Shown here: positions 1 to 6,777 of the stretch, piece after piece
How the letters are laid out: each line of letters starts with the position of its first letter
Numbering within the stretch: position 1 is the stretch's first letter
DNA from: Agromyces sp. Marseille-P2726
GTDB taxonomy: Bacteria; Actinomycetota; Actinomycetes; Actinomycetales; Microbacteriaceae
Length of the DNA: 64,000 nt
Direction: 5' to 3'
Assembly (NCBI RefSeq): GCF_902809835.1
Contig: NZ_CADDWM010000015.1
Coordinates: forward strand, 744,001-808,000
The notes under the pieces: generated by a model
Database searches by the model: none
Told to the model about the DNA's origin: nothing
The model's input: the letters and a program-made list of their open reading frames with translations, nothing else
Position numbers and translations under genes: made by a program

Positions 1-157
1 GACCGAGGGCGATGAGCACCTCCACCGGGCCCGCGTAGTCCTGCTCGAGGATCGATTCGACCGCTGCACGGACGTGCGAGACATCGTTCAGCACCGGCAT
101 GACGTACGAGACGCCGACGAGCGGCGACGATGCCGCCTCTGGGTGCTGCTCCGGCAT
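1..157 (-). CDS. Glycosyltransferase family 2, N-terminal fragment
   Basis: Only the first 52 codons are in the window; the gene runs off the left edge. The reading starts MPEQHPEAASSPLVGVSYVM and continues PVLNDVSHVRAAVESILEQD. This is the N-terminal beta-strand/helix of GT-A fold family 2 glycosyltransferases (xSVVMPVLNE...SIxxQxYP), closest in style to ExoA-like succinoglycan transferases. The ATG at 155-157 is preceded on the minus strand by GAGAGGAAC, a usable ribosome binding site. The acceptor and sugar donor cannot be told from this piece. Confidence 0.72.
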   Translation of the reverse strand, partial: MPEQHPEAASSPLVGVSYVMPVLNDVSHVRAAVESILEQDYAGPVEVLIALG

Positions 158-184
158 GTTCCTCTCTCGCGCTCGGGTCGATCG

Positions 185-190
185 AGCCTA
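185..190 (-). promoter_or_regulatory. -10 box (TAGGCT) for the glycosyltransferase
   Basis: TAGGCT on the minus strand lies 27 bases upstream of the glycosyltransferase ATG. It fits the TAnnnT -10 pattern seen throughout the window and would give a leader of about 20 bases that contains the ribosome binding site. Confidence 0.4.
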
Positions 191-258
191 GCAGTCACCC
201 GTCGGCGGACGACGACGGGCCGAGGTCCGAAGACCCCGGCCCGCGGCATCCGTTCTGC

Positions 259-1950
259 TCAGCCTTCGAAGGTGCCGACCGTCACGCTGATCGTCTGCGA
301 ATCGCCGTCACGGGTGAAGGTGAGGTCGGCTTCCGCGCCGCCCGGCAGCGCCCGCACCTGGGCGGTGAGGTCGGTCTGGTCGGTGATCCGCACGCCGTTG
401 AACTCGGTCACGATGTCACCGCTCTGCAGGCCCGCCTGCTCGGCCGCTCCACCGGGCGTCACCTCGGTGATGAGGGCGCCGACGGTGGTGCTCTCCTCGT
501 CGGCCTGGGCCGACGTGACCGTGGCGCCGAGGAGGCCGTGGGTCGCCGATCCGTTCTCGATGATCTCCTTCGCGATGCGCTCGGCGAGGTTCGACGGAAC
601 CGCGAAGCCCACGCCGATGTTGCCCGCCTGCGCCGACGCGCCACCGGCCGACAGGATCGCCACGTTGACGCCGATGAGCCGGCCCTCGGAGTCGAGCAGC
701 GCGCCGCCGGAGTTGCCCGGGTTGATCGCGGCATCCGTCTGGATGACCGGCAGCGACACCTGCCCGGCATTCGTCGGCTCCTGCGGTTGGCTGCCGTCGG
801 GGTTCGGCAGGTCGAAGAAGAAGTCGAACGGGCTGTCGCTCTCGCCCCCGTCGCCCTGCGACTCGTCGGGCGTCGTGGGCGCCGCCGACGACGCCACGTC
901 GATCGACCGGTTCAGCGCGCTGATGATGCCGTTCGTCACCGTGCCGGACAGCCCGAGGGGAGCCCCGATCGCGATCGCCGTGTCGCCGACGTTGAGCTCG
1001 TCGGAGTCGGCGAACTCGAGCGGCGTGAGGCCCGAGGCATCCGCCAGCTTGATGACCGCGAGGTCGGAGAGCGGGTCGGTGCCGACGAGTTCGGCGTCGT
1101 AGAGTCGGCCGTCGTCGGTCTTCACCTGGATGACGGGGTCGCCCGTCGCGCCGTCGAGCGTGACGACGTGCGTGTTGGTGAGCACGTAGCCGTCGTCCGA
1201 GAGGATGATGCCCGATCCCGTGCCGGCACCCTGGCCGCCCGCCACCGAGATGGTGACGACGCTCGGGCTCGCCTTCGCCGCAACAGCGGTGATCTGGTTG
1301 ACCGAGTCGGTGTCGTTGACGACGATGCTCTGCGAGGTTCCGGCGTTGTCGGTCTGCACCGGTCCATCGTCACTCGTGATGAGCGCCGTGATGCCTGCGC
1401 CCGAGGCGCCGCCGATGAGTGCCGCGGCGACGATCGCGGCGGCCACGCCCAGACCGACGCGGCGCTGCTTCGGGGCGGCCGGCTGCGAGGCGGTGCCGGG
1501 GCCGTTCGGTCCGTGCGGGCCGTTCGGTCCATTCGGTCCGCCGGGGCCGGCGTGGCCGTTCGGGCCGTAGGGCGGCACACCGGCGAGCGGCGTCGTCGGT
1601 TGCGTCTCACCCGGGCGGGGCCCGCCGAAGGCGGGCGGCACGGCGCCGTTCACCGGCTGCATCCGAGACGTCGCACCGGACTGGGGCGGCGAGTCGGGGT
1701 GGGGGTACTGCGCGGCGTGGTACGGCTGGGGTGCCTGGCCCGGGTGGTACACGGTCCCGGTGGCCGGAGACGGCGCGCTCGACGCGGCGGGCGCGTTCGG
1801 GGAGGCAGCGGGCGCTGCAGGCGCCGCCGGCGCTGCGACGTCGGGCGCGGCCGGTGCGGCAGGCGCGGCGGCTGGTTCGTTCGCGGGGCGGTTGTCGCCC
1901 CGGCCGCTCTCGCGCGGGTCCTGCACGGGGCCGTCGGTCGTGTCGGTCAT
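259..1950 (-). CDS. htrA: HtrA/DegP-type S1C serine protease with one PDZ domain, membrane-anchored
   Basis: Envelope quality-control protease of 563 aa. Residues 1-160 are a cytoplasmic Pro/Ala-rich arm that ends in Gly-Pro-Asn repeats. A single membrane segment follows at about 164-190 (VGLGVAAAIVAAALIGG), then a trypsin-like domain with the complete triad H261 (TNTHVV), D296 (SDLAVI) and S414 (GNSGGALL), and one PDZ domain at about 465-555. An acidic insert (residues 360-395, rich in D, E, P and F) sits before the nucleophile segment. The start is placed at ATG 1950 because AAGGAGCAACC precedes it; the frame stays open 13 codons further upstream but without a ribosome binding site. It probably degrades or refolds damaged extracytoplasmic proteins. 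Confidence 0.93.
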   Translation of the reverse strand: MTDTTDGPVQDPRESGRGDNRPANEPAAAPAAPAAPDVAAPAAPAAPAASPNAPAASSAPSPATGTVYHPGQAPQPYHAAQYPHPDSPPQSGATSRMQPVNGAVPPAFGGPRPGETQPTTPLAGVPPYGPNGHAGPGGPNGPNGPHGPNGPGTASQPAAPKQRRVGLGVAAAIVAAALIGGASGAGITALITSDDGPVQTDNAGTSQSIVVNDTDSVNQITAVAAKASPSVVTISVAGGQGAGTGSGIILSDDGYVLTNTHVVTLDGATGDPVIQVKTDDGRLYDAELVGTDPLSDLAVIKLADASGLTPLEFADSDELNVGDTAIAIGAPLGLSGTVTNGIISALNRSIDVASSAAPTTPDESQGDGGESDSPFDFFFDLPNPDGSQPQEPTNAGQVSLPVIQTDAAINPGNSGGALLDSEGRLIGVNVAILSAGGASAQAGNIGVGFAVPSNLAERIAKEIIENGSATHGLLGATVTSAQADEESTTVGALITEVTPGGAAEQAGLQSGDIVTEFNGVRITDQTDLTAQVRALPGGAEADLTFTRDGDSQTISVTVGTFEG

Positions 1951-2104
1951 GGTTGCTCCTTCCAAGGCGATGCCAGCTTCCTGCCGCAAGCTGTGGCCAG
2001 CATCGGCGGAGTCTATGAGCCGGCTATCCCCGAGCAGTGAGTCATCCGAACACGGATGCCGCGGCGGGGCGTCGCCTCGTCAGCGTAACGCCCGCACCCT
2101 GACG

Positions 2105-2110
2105 TACGGT
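2105..2110 (+). promoter_or_regulatory. -10 box (TACGGT) of a leaderless transcript
   Basis: TACGGT is followed by six bases and then the GTG start at 2117. No ribosome binding site lies in between, so transcription should begin at or next to the start codon. Confidence 0.55.
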
Positions 2111-2116
2111 GAGAAC

Positions 2117-3355
2117 GTGAGCGACTTCTCCCCGGCATCCGACCTCCGTCCGTGGCAGCGCACCGCGGCCGGCGCCGGACTGCTCGCCGCCGACGGCACG
2201 ATCGCGGCCACCATCTTCGCCGAGATGAGCGCGCTCGCCCTGGCCACGGGCGCGATCAACCTCGGCCAGGGCTTCCCCGACGAGGACGGACCGGCCGAGG
2301 TGCTCGAGGCCGCGCGCAAGGCGATTGCCGACGGCGTGAACCAGTATCCGCCGGGCCTCGGCATGCCCGTGCTGCGACAGGCGATCGCGGAGCACCAGCG
2401 GCGCTGGTACGGGCTCGAGGTGGATGCGGCATCCGAGGTGCTCGTCACCGCAGGTGCGACCGAGGCCCTCGCCGCGACCCTGCTGGCGCTCGTCGACACG
2501 GGCGACGAGGTCGTGACCTTCGAGCCCTACTACGACGCCTACGCTGCGCTCGTCGCACGCGCCGGTGGCGTACATCGCACCGTGCCGCTTCGATGGCCCG
2601 ACTGGCGACCCGATCACGACGAGCTCCGGCGCGCGGTGACCGATCGCACCCGCGTCATCCTGGTGAACTCGCCGCACAACCCCACGGGGGCCGTGCTCGA
2701 CACCGAGACGCTGCGGCTCCTGGTCGAGCTGGCCGACCGGCACGACGCCATCATCGTCACCGACGAGGTGTACGAGCACCTCTCGTGGGGAGCCCCCCAC
2801 ATTCCCATCGCGACGCTACCGGGTGCCCGCGAGCGCACGATCTCCATCTCGTCGGGCGGCAAGACCTTCAGCACCACGGGCTGGAAGATCGGCTGGCTGA
2901 CGGCGCCGGCGCCGCTGGTCACCGCGGTGCTCGCCGTCAAGCAGTACCTCACCTTCGTCAACGGCGCGCCGTTCCAGCCGGCGATCGCGGCGGGCCTCGC
3001 GCTTCCTGATGCGGTGTTCACGGATGCCGCGGCCGCCCTCCGCCACCGGCGCGACGTGCTCGCGGCCGGGCTCGAAGCAGCGGGCTTCACGGTGTCGCTT
3101 CCCCAGTCGGGCTACTTCCTCGTCGCCGACGCAGCACCCCCCGGAGCCGCCGACGGTGCGGCCTTCTGCCGCGAGCTGCCCGACCGAGCCGGCGTGGTGG
3201 GCGTGCCGGTGTCGGCGTTCGTGCATCCCGACCGCCAGGCGACGTATCGCAGCCTCGTGCGGTTCGCGTTCTGCAAGCGGCTCGAGGTGCTCGAGGAGGC
3301 GTCGCGGCGGCTCGCCTCGGTGATCGAGGAGCACCGCGCGAAGCGCGATCGGTGA
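2117..3355 (+). CDS. Class I/II PLP-dependent aminotransferase (DapC/methionine aminotransferase-like)
   Basis: Cytosolic fold-type I aminotransferase of 412 aa. INLGQGFPDEDGP (48-60) and NSPHNPTGAVL (184-194) are typical of the kynurenine/methionine aminotransferase (YbdL) group. D216 (TDEVYEH) should bind the pyridine nitrogen, and K249 (SSGGKTFSTTGWKIGW) should form the PLP Schiff base. It resembles the mycobacterial protein annotated as long-form DapC (Rv0858c, from memory). The window has a second, short-form DapC at 58676-59788 next to fdxA, so the diaminopimelate role may belong to that one and this enzyme may act on another amino acid. The GTG at 2117 is chosen because a -10 box sits exactly six bases upstream. 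The stop codon lies inside a tandem repeat. Confidence 0.85.
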   Translation: MSDFSPASDLRPWQRTAAGAGLLAADGTIAATIFAEMSALALATGAINLGQGFPDEDGPAEVLEAARKAIADGVNQYPPGLGMPVLRQAIAEHQRRWYGLEVDAASEVLVTAGATEALAATLLALVDTGDEVVTFEPYYDAYAALVARAGGVHRTVPLRWPDWRPDHDELRRAVTDRTRVILVNSPHNPTGAVLDTETLRLLVELADRHDAIIVTDEVYEHLSWGAPHIPIATLPGARERTISISSGGKTFSTTGWKIGWLTAPAPLVTAVLAVKQYLTFVNGAPFQPAIAAGLALPDAVFTDAAAALRHRRDVLAAGLEAAGFTVSLPQSGYFLVADAAPPGAADGAAFCRELPDRAGVVGVPVSAFVHPDRQATYRSLVRFAFCKRLEVLEEASRRLASVIEEHRAKRDR

Positions 3356-3446
3356 TCGAGGAGCACCGCGCGAAGCGCGATCGGTGATCGAGGAGCACCG
3401 CGCGAAGCGCGATCGGTGATCGAGGAGCACCGCGCGAAGCGCGATG
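3321..3446. repeat. Tandem 32-bp palindrome-bearing repeat, almost four copies
   Basis: Three perfect 32-bp units start at 3321, 3353 and 3385. A fourth starts at 3417 and diverges after about 29 bases into TATCGAGATCAG. Each unit holds the hairpin CGCGC-GAA-GCGCG. The first unit encodes the last codons of the aminotransferase (VIEEHRAKRDR) and the TGA at the junction with the second unit is its stop. The far end (GAGATCAG) holds the stop codon of the opposing nitrilase gene. A single-copy relative lies at 57166-57210. Confidence 0.95.
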
Positions 3447-3456
3447 CGTATCGAGA

Positions 3457-4278
3457 TCAGCGCGGTACGACGCTGAATCGCCGAAGGGCGAGCGCCGGGT
3501 TCAGCCGACGAACCGCCTCGATGCGCTCGAGCGAGACCCAGGCGAGCGCGACATCCGTGATCTCACCGACGGTCGCGATCTCGACGCCCATCGGATCCAC
3601 GACCATGCTGTTCCCGGCGCCGACCGGCGGCGCGTGGTCGGCCGCGGCCACGTACACGGTGTTCTCGAGCGCCCGCGCCGTGGTGAGCACGCGCCAGTGC
3701 GCCTCTTTCAGCGGACCGCGGACCCACTCGGCCGGCATGCAGACCACGTCGGCGCCCGCGTCGACGATGCGCCTCGTCACCTCGGGGAAGCGCGCGTCAT
3801 AGCAGGTCTGGAGGCCGAATCGGATGCCGCCGGCCTCGAACGTCTCGGGATCGCCGAGTTCACCGGGCGCCACCCATTCGGACTCGCGCTGGCCGAACGC
3901 GTCGTACAGGTGCTGCTTGCGATACCGCGCCACGACGCCGCGACCGGGGGCGAGCGCGATGACCGTGTTGGAAACGCGCCGCTCCTCTCCCTCGAGGCGC
4001 TCGATCATCCCGGCGACGACGTGAAGGTCGAGGCGATCGGCGAGCGCGGCGAGCGCGCGCGGGAACGCACCGTCGTCGACGGTCTCGGCTGCGGTCAGCC
4101 AGCTCTCATCGGGCTGGGGCGTGAAGTAGCTCGAGTACTCGGGGAACACGACGAGCCGCGCTCCTCGAGCGGCGGCGAGCTCGGCGAGACGCGTGACCTC
4201 GGCGACGTTCGCGTCGCGATCGGCCCCGGGCGCGAACTGGGCGACGGCGATGGCGAACCCCGTGGCATCCGTCTGCAT
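3457..4278 (-). CDS. Carbon-nitrogen hydrolase (nitrilase superfamily)
   Basis: A 273-aa amidase-type enzyme, the usual length for the omega-amidase/NIT2-like branch. The catalytic triad is complete: E47 (VVFPEYSSYF), K121 (RYRKQHLYDAF) and C159 (LQTCYDARFPE). It should hydrolyse a small amide or nitrile in the cytosol; the substrate cannot be read from sequence. The start at ATG 4278 is supported by TAGGCT six bases upstream. The stop codon overlaps the last bases of the 3321-3446 repeat, and the gene is convergent with the aminotransferase. Confidence 0.88.
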   Translation of the reverse strand: MQTDATGFAIAVAQFAPGADRDANVAEVTRLAELAAARGARLVVFPEYSSYFTPQPDESWLTAAETVDDGAFPRALAALADRLDLHVVAGMIERLEGEERRVSNTVIALAPGRGVVARYRKQHLYDAFGQRESEWVAPGELGDPETFEAGGIRFGLQTCYDARFPEVTRRIVDAGADVVCMPAEWVRGPLKEAHWRVLTTARALENTVYVAAADHAPPVGAGNSMVVDPMGVEIATVGEITDVALAWVSLERIEAVRRLNPALALRRFSVVPR

Positions 4279-4284
4279 GCGTCC

Positions 4285-4290
4285 AGCCTA
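4285..4290 (-). promoter_or_regulatory. -10 box (TAGGCT) of a leaderless transcript
   Basis: Minus-strand TAGGCT, six bases, then ATG 4278. No ribosome binding site fits between them. Confidence 0.55.
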
Positions 4291-4409
4291 CGGCGGGCAC
4301 GTAGTCAAGCCGATCGCAGAGCGAAAGACAAGATCTGTTCTTGGGCGCTCGCTCGTGGTGTACTGACCGCATTCACGCGCGGCCCACCAGGCCCGCGCTC
4401 GATGCATCC

Positions 4410-4439
4410 TCATGCCCTCGCGCCGTCGCTGGGGCATGA
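4410..4439 (+). promoter_or_regulatory. Inverted repeat in front of the secreted peptidase gene
   Basis: TCATGCCC (4410-4417) and GGGCATGA (4432-4439) form a perfect 8-bp inverted repeat around a 14-base spacer, just upstream of the GAAGGGA ribosome binding site. It could be an operator or an mRNA hairpin that controls translation. Confidence 0.4.
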
Positions 4440-4463
4440 ATCACGGAAGAAGGGAACACCGCT

Positions 4464-6623
4464 GTGCTCAGAGCACGCAGTACCATCGGCGCCCTCATCG
4501 GCGCCGCCGCGGCCGCGACACTCGTCGCGGCCGTCGCCGCGCCGGCATCCGCCGACGATCACCTGAACCTGCCGGGCGAGCCCACGATCACGCTGCCGAT
4601 CAACGACAGCGAGGCCGGCGGCACCTACGAGCAGGACTTCACGCGGGTCTACGCCGGGGTGACCCCCGACGGCACGCCGGTCTACATCTACGTGCCCGAG
4701 GGCACACCGCTCGACGGCACGGCGCCGACGGGCGTCGCGAGCCTCGACCCGGCGTTCGACCACAACCCCGACGATGAGTTCGACCCCTGCGCGGATGCCT
4801 CGGTCGATGACTACGTGCTCACGCAGGCGCAGATCGACTACATGGGCGACCAGCTGGCGAACCAGATCGTCGCGGTCGACGAGGAGCACTTCGGCCTCAT
4901 GGGTGCGGCCGATCCCTCGGAGCCGGCGAGCGACTCGCTCGTCATGGTCGTGTACAACGTGCAGGACGCGAACTACTACGACTGCGCCGAGACGAGCTAC
5001 ACGGCGGGCTACTTCGCGCCCGAGTTCATCGAGTCCTCGGGCATGAACGCGATCGTCATCGACGCGTTCGACTGGGCGAACCGAGTCGGTGAGGCCGACG
5101 CGCCGTGGAACGACGGTGACGATTCGAACGACCAGCCGACCCTGTACGAGGGCGTCATCGCGCACGAGCTCGAGCACCTGCTGCACAACTACAGCGACGC
5201 GGGCGAGCTGTCGTGGGTCGACGAGGGGCTCGCCGACTTCGCGGTGTTCCTGAACGGGTACGACGTGGGCGGCTCGCACCTGACGTACCACCAGGTGTTC
5301 TACGCGGACACCTCGCTCACGCGCTGGGGTGGCGGACTGCAGAATTACGGCGCCGCGTACACCTTCTTCCAGTACGTCTGGGAGCAGGCCGGCGGCAACG
5401 GTGACGGCAGCTACGACCCCGATCTCGAGTACGACGGCGCCGGCGGCGACCTGCTGATCAAGCTCATCTTCGAGAACCAGGCCGACGGCATGAACGGCGT
5501 CCAGGCCGCCATCGACGAGTTCAACGCGCAGACGGGCGCTGACCTCCGCACCGCCGAGGAGCTGTTCCAGGACTGGGCCGTCGCGGTCTACCTCGACGAC
5601 GAGGCATCCAACCGCTTCGACATCAAGGCCGTGGACTTCGGCGACCCGGCCTCGACCAGCTGGACGATCGACATCGCCGACGACCAGTTCTGGGAAGGCC
5701 GCGGCTCGAGCCAGGGCGCACAGCCCCAGTCGAAGTGGCTGAAGCGCACGAACGCCCAGAGCCCGATCGCCGTCCCATACGGCCTGCAGATCGAGCGGTT
5801 CCGCAACCCGGGCCCGAGCGTGAACATCGCCCTCGACGGCGAGGACTCCACGCAGGTGGCCCCGCACAGCGGCGACACGCACTGGTACGCGGGATACGAG
5901 AGCCAGTCCGACAACATCCTCGACGTGGATGTCGCGGGTGAGGCGACGTCGCTCGACTTCTGGACCTGGCACTTCATCGAGGAGGGCTGGGACTACGGCT
6001 TCGTCGAGGCGCTCGTGAACGGCGAGTGGGTCACCGTGCCGCTCGTCGACGACTCGGGAACCGTGGTCACCAGTGACGACGACCCGCACGGCAACAACCC
6101 GACCGGCAACGGCCTCACGGGTACGTCGGGCGGCGAGTACTTCGTCGACGAGCCCGAGTACGTGCACTACACGGCGCAGCTGCCCTCGGGCACGACCGAC
6201 GTGCGGTTCCGCTACTCGACCGACGCGGCATACCTCGACACGGGATGGTTCGTCGACGACGTGCTCGTGAACGGGGCCGAGGCGACGCTGTCGTCGGCCG
6301 AGGGCGAGTGGTTCGAGACCAGCGGACTCCAGGACAACAACTGGACGCTGCAGGTGGTCGCGAGCTGCGACCTCACACCCGGCGTGGACTCGTCGTTCGA
6401 GATCATCGACGCTGCCGGCAACCACGTGTACCGGCTCGAGGGCGACGCCATCTCGCAGAGCGGCTTCGACACGAAGTGCGCGAACGGCCAGAATCGCGAC
6501 TTCGCCACGCTCGGGTCGAACATGCCGACCGGTGACCTGACGTACCTGGATGCCGGGGACGACCTGACGGTCACCAACACCGGCAAGGGCAAGGGCAAGG
6601 GCAAGGGCAAGGGCAACGGCTGA
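4464..6623 (+). CDS. Secreted HExxH metallopeptidase with immune-inhibitor-A-like C-terminal region
   Basis: A 719-aa exported protein. Residues 1-30 form a Sec signal peptide (hydrophobic run ending APASA). The catalytic part holds H234-E-L-E-H238 followed by WVDEG (E254), a gluzincin-type zinc site. The C-terminal third (SLDFWTWHFIEEGWDYG and DTGWFVDDVLVNG) looks like the beta-sandwich that follows M6/immune inhibitor A peptidases. The protein ends in alternating Gly-Lys. GTG 4464 has GAAGGGA upstream. The gene stands alone between a leader inverted repeat and a strong terminator. An extracellular protein-degrading role is inferred; the exact MEROPS family is uncertain (M6-like or M30-like). 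Confidence 0.8.
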   Translation: MLRARSTIGALIGAAAAATLVAAVAAPASADDHLNLPGEPTITLPINDSEAGGTYEQDFTRVYAGVTPDGTPVYIYVPEGTPLDGTAPTGVASLDPAFDHNPDDEFDPCADASVDDYVLTQAQIDYMGDQLANQIVAVDEEHFGLMGAADPSEPASDSLVMVVYNVQDANYYDCAETSYTAGYFAPEFIESSGMNAIVIDAFDWANRVGEADAPWNDGDDSNDQPTLYEGVIAHELEHLLHNYSDAGELSWVDEGLADFAVFLNGYDVGGSHLTYHQVFYADTSLTRWGGGLQNYGAAYTFFQYVWEQAGGNGDGSYDPDLEYDGAGGDLLIKLIFENQADGMNGVQAAIDEFNAQTGADLRTAEELFQDWAVAVYLDDEASNRFDIKAVDFGDPASTSWTIDIADDQFWEGRGSSQGAQPQSKWLKRTNAQSPIAVPYGLQIERFRNPGPSVNIALDGEDSTQVAPHSGDTHWYAGYESQSDNILDVDVAGEATSLDFWTWHFIEEGWDYGFVEALVNGEWVTVPLVDDSGTVVTSDDDPHGNNPTGNGLTGTSGGEYFVDEPEYVHYTAQLPSGTTDVRFRYSTDAAYLDTGWFVDDVLVNGAEATLSSAEGEWFETSGLQDNNWTLQVVASCDLTPGVDSSFEIIDAAGNHVYRLEGDAISQSGFDTKCANGQNRDFATLGSNMPTGDLTYLDAGDDLTVTNTGKGKGKGKGKGNG
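6582..6617 (+). repeat. GGCAAG hexanucleotide repeat encoding a Gly-Lys tail
   Basis: Five GGCAAG units and one GGCAAC in tandem encode (GK)5-GN at the extreme C-terminus of the secreted metallopeptidase. Such a run can change length by slippage without shifting frame. Confidence 0.9.
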
Positions 6624-6643
6624 CCCGCACCCGCCACAACGGG

Positions 6644-6673
6644 AGATCCCGGCCTCCGAGGGGGCCGGGATCT
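6644..6673 (+). terminator. Rho-independent terminator of the metallopeptidase gene
   Basis: AGATCCCGGCC (6644-6654) pairs perfectly with GGCCGGGATCT (6663-6673) over 11 bp with an 8-base loop, and TTTCTGT follows. It lies 20 bases after the stop codon and isolates the gene from helR. Confidence 0.9.
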
Positions 6674-6706
6674 TTCTGTGTTCACTTCCAGGATACCGGC
6701 GGTGCG

Positions 6707-6726
6707 GGGGCTTGCCGCAAGGCCCC
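6707..6726 (+). promoter_or_regulatory. Rifamycin-associated element (RAE)-like inverted repeat
   Basis: GGGGCTTGCCGCAAGGCCCC. From memory, the published RAE consensus is a 19-bp element GGGGCTTGCGGCAAGGCCC, so only one position differs. RAEs lie upstream of rifamycin-response genes (rph, iri, arr, helR) in Actinobacteria. Here it is about 50 bases upstream of helR. Confidence 0.82.
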
Positions 6727-6742
6727 GGCAGCGGCGCACAAT
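6712..6742 (+). promoter_or_regulatory. Putative helR promoter embedded in the RAE
   Basis: TTGCCG (6712-6717), inside the RAE, can serve as a -35 box, and CACAAT (6737-6742) as a -10 box, with 19 bases between them. The overlap of the RAE with the -35 region fits the idea that the element controls transcription initiation. Confidence 0.45.
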
Positions 6743-6777
6743 GGTCGACCGACCGCATGCCACTCGAAGGAGAAGCC

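Noticed and set aside
130..2040. Long open frame on the plus strand opposite htrA
   Set aside because: It is a GC-bias shadow: the translation is Arg/Gly/Val-rich with no family features, while the opposite strand has an intact protease triad and PDZ domain.
3321..3446. CRISPR-like array
   Set aside because: Units are directly abutting with no spacers, and no cas gene is near.
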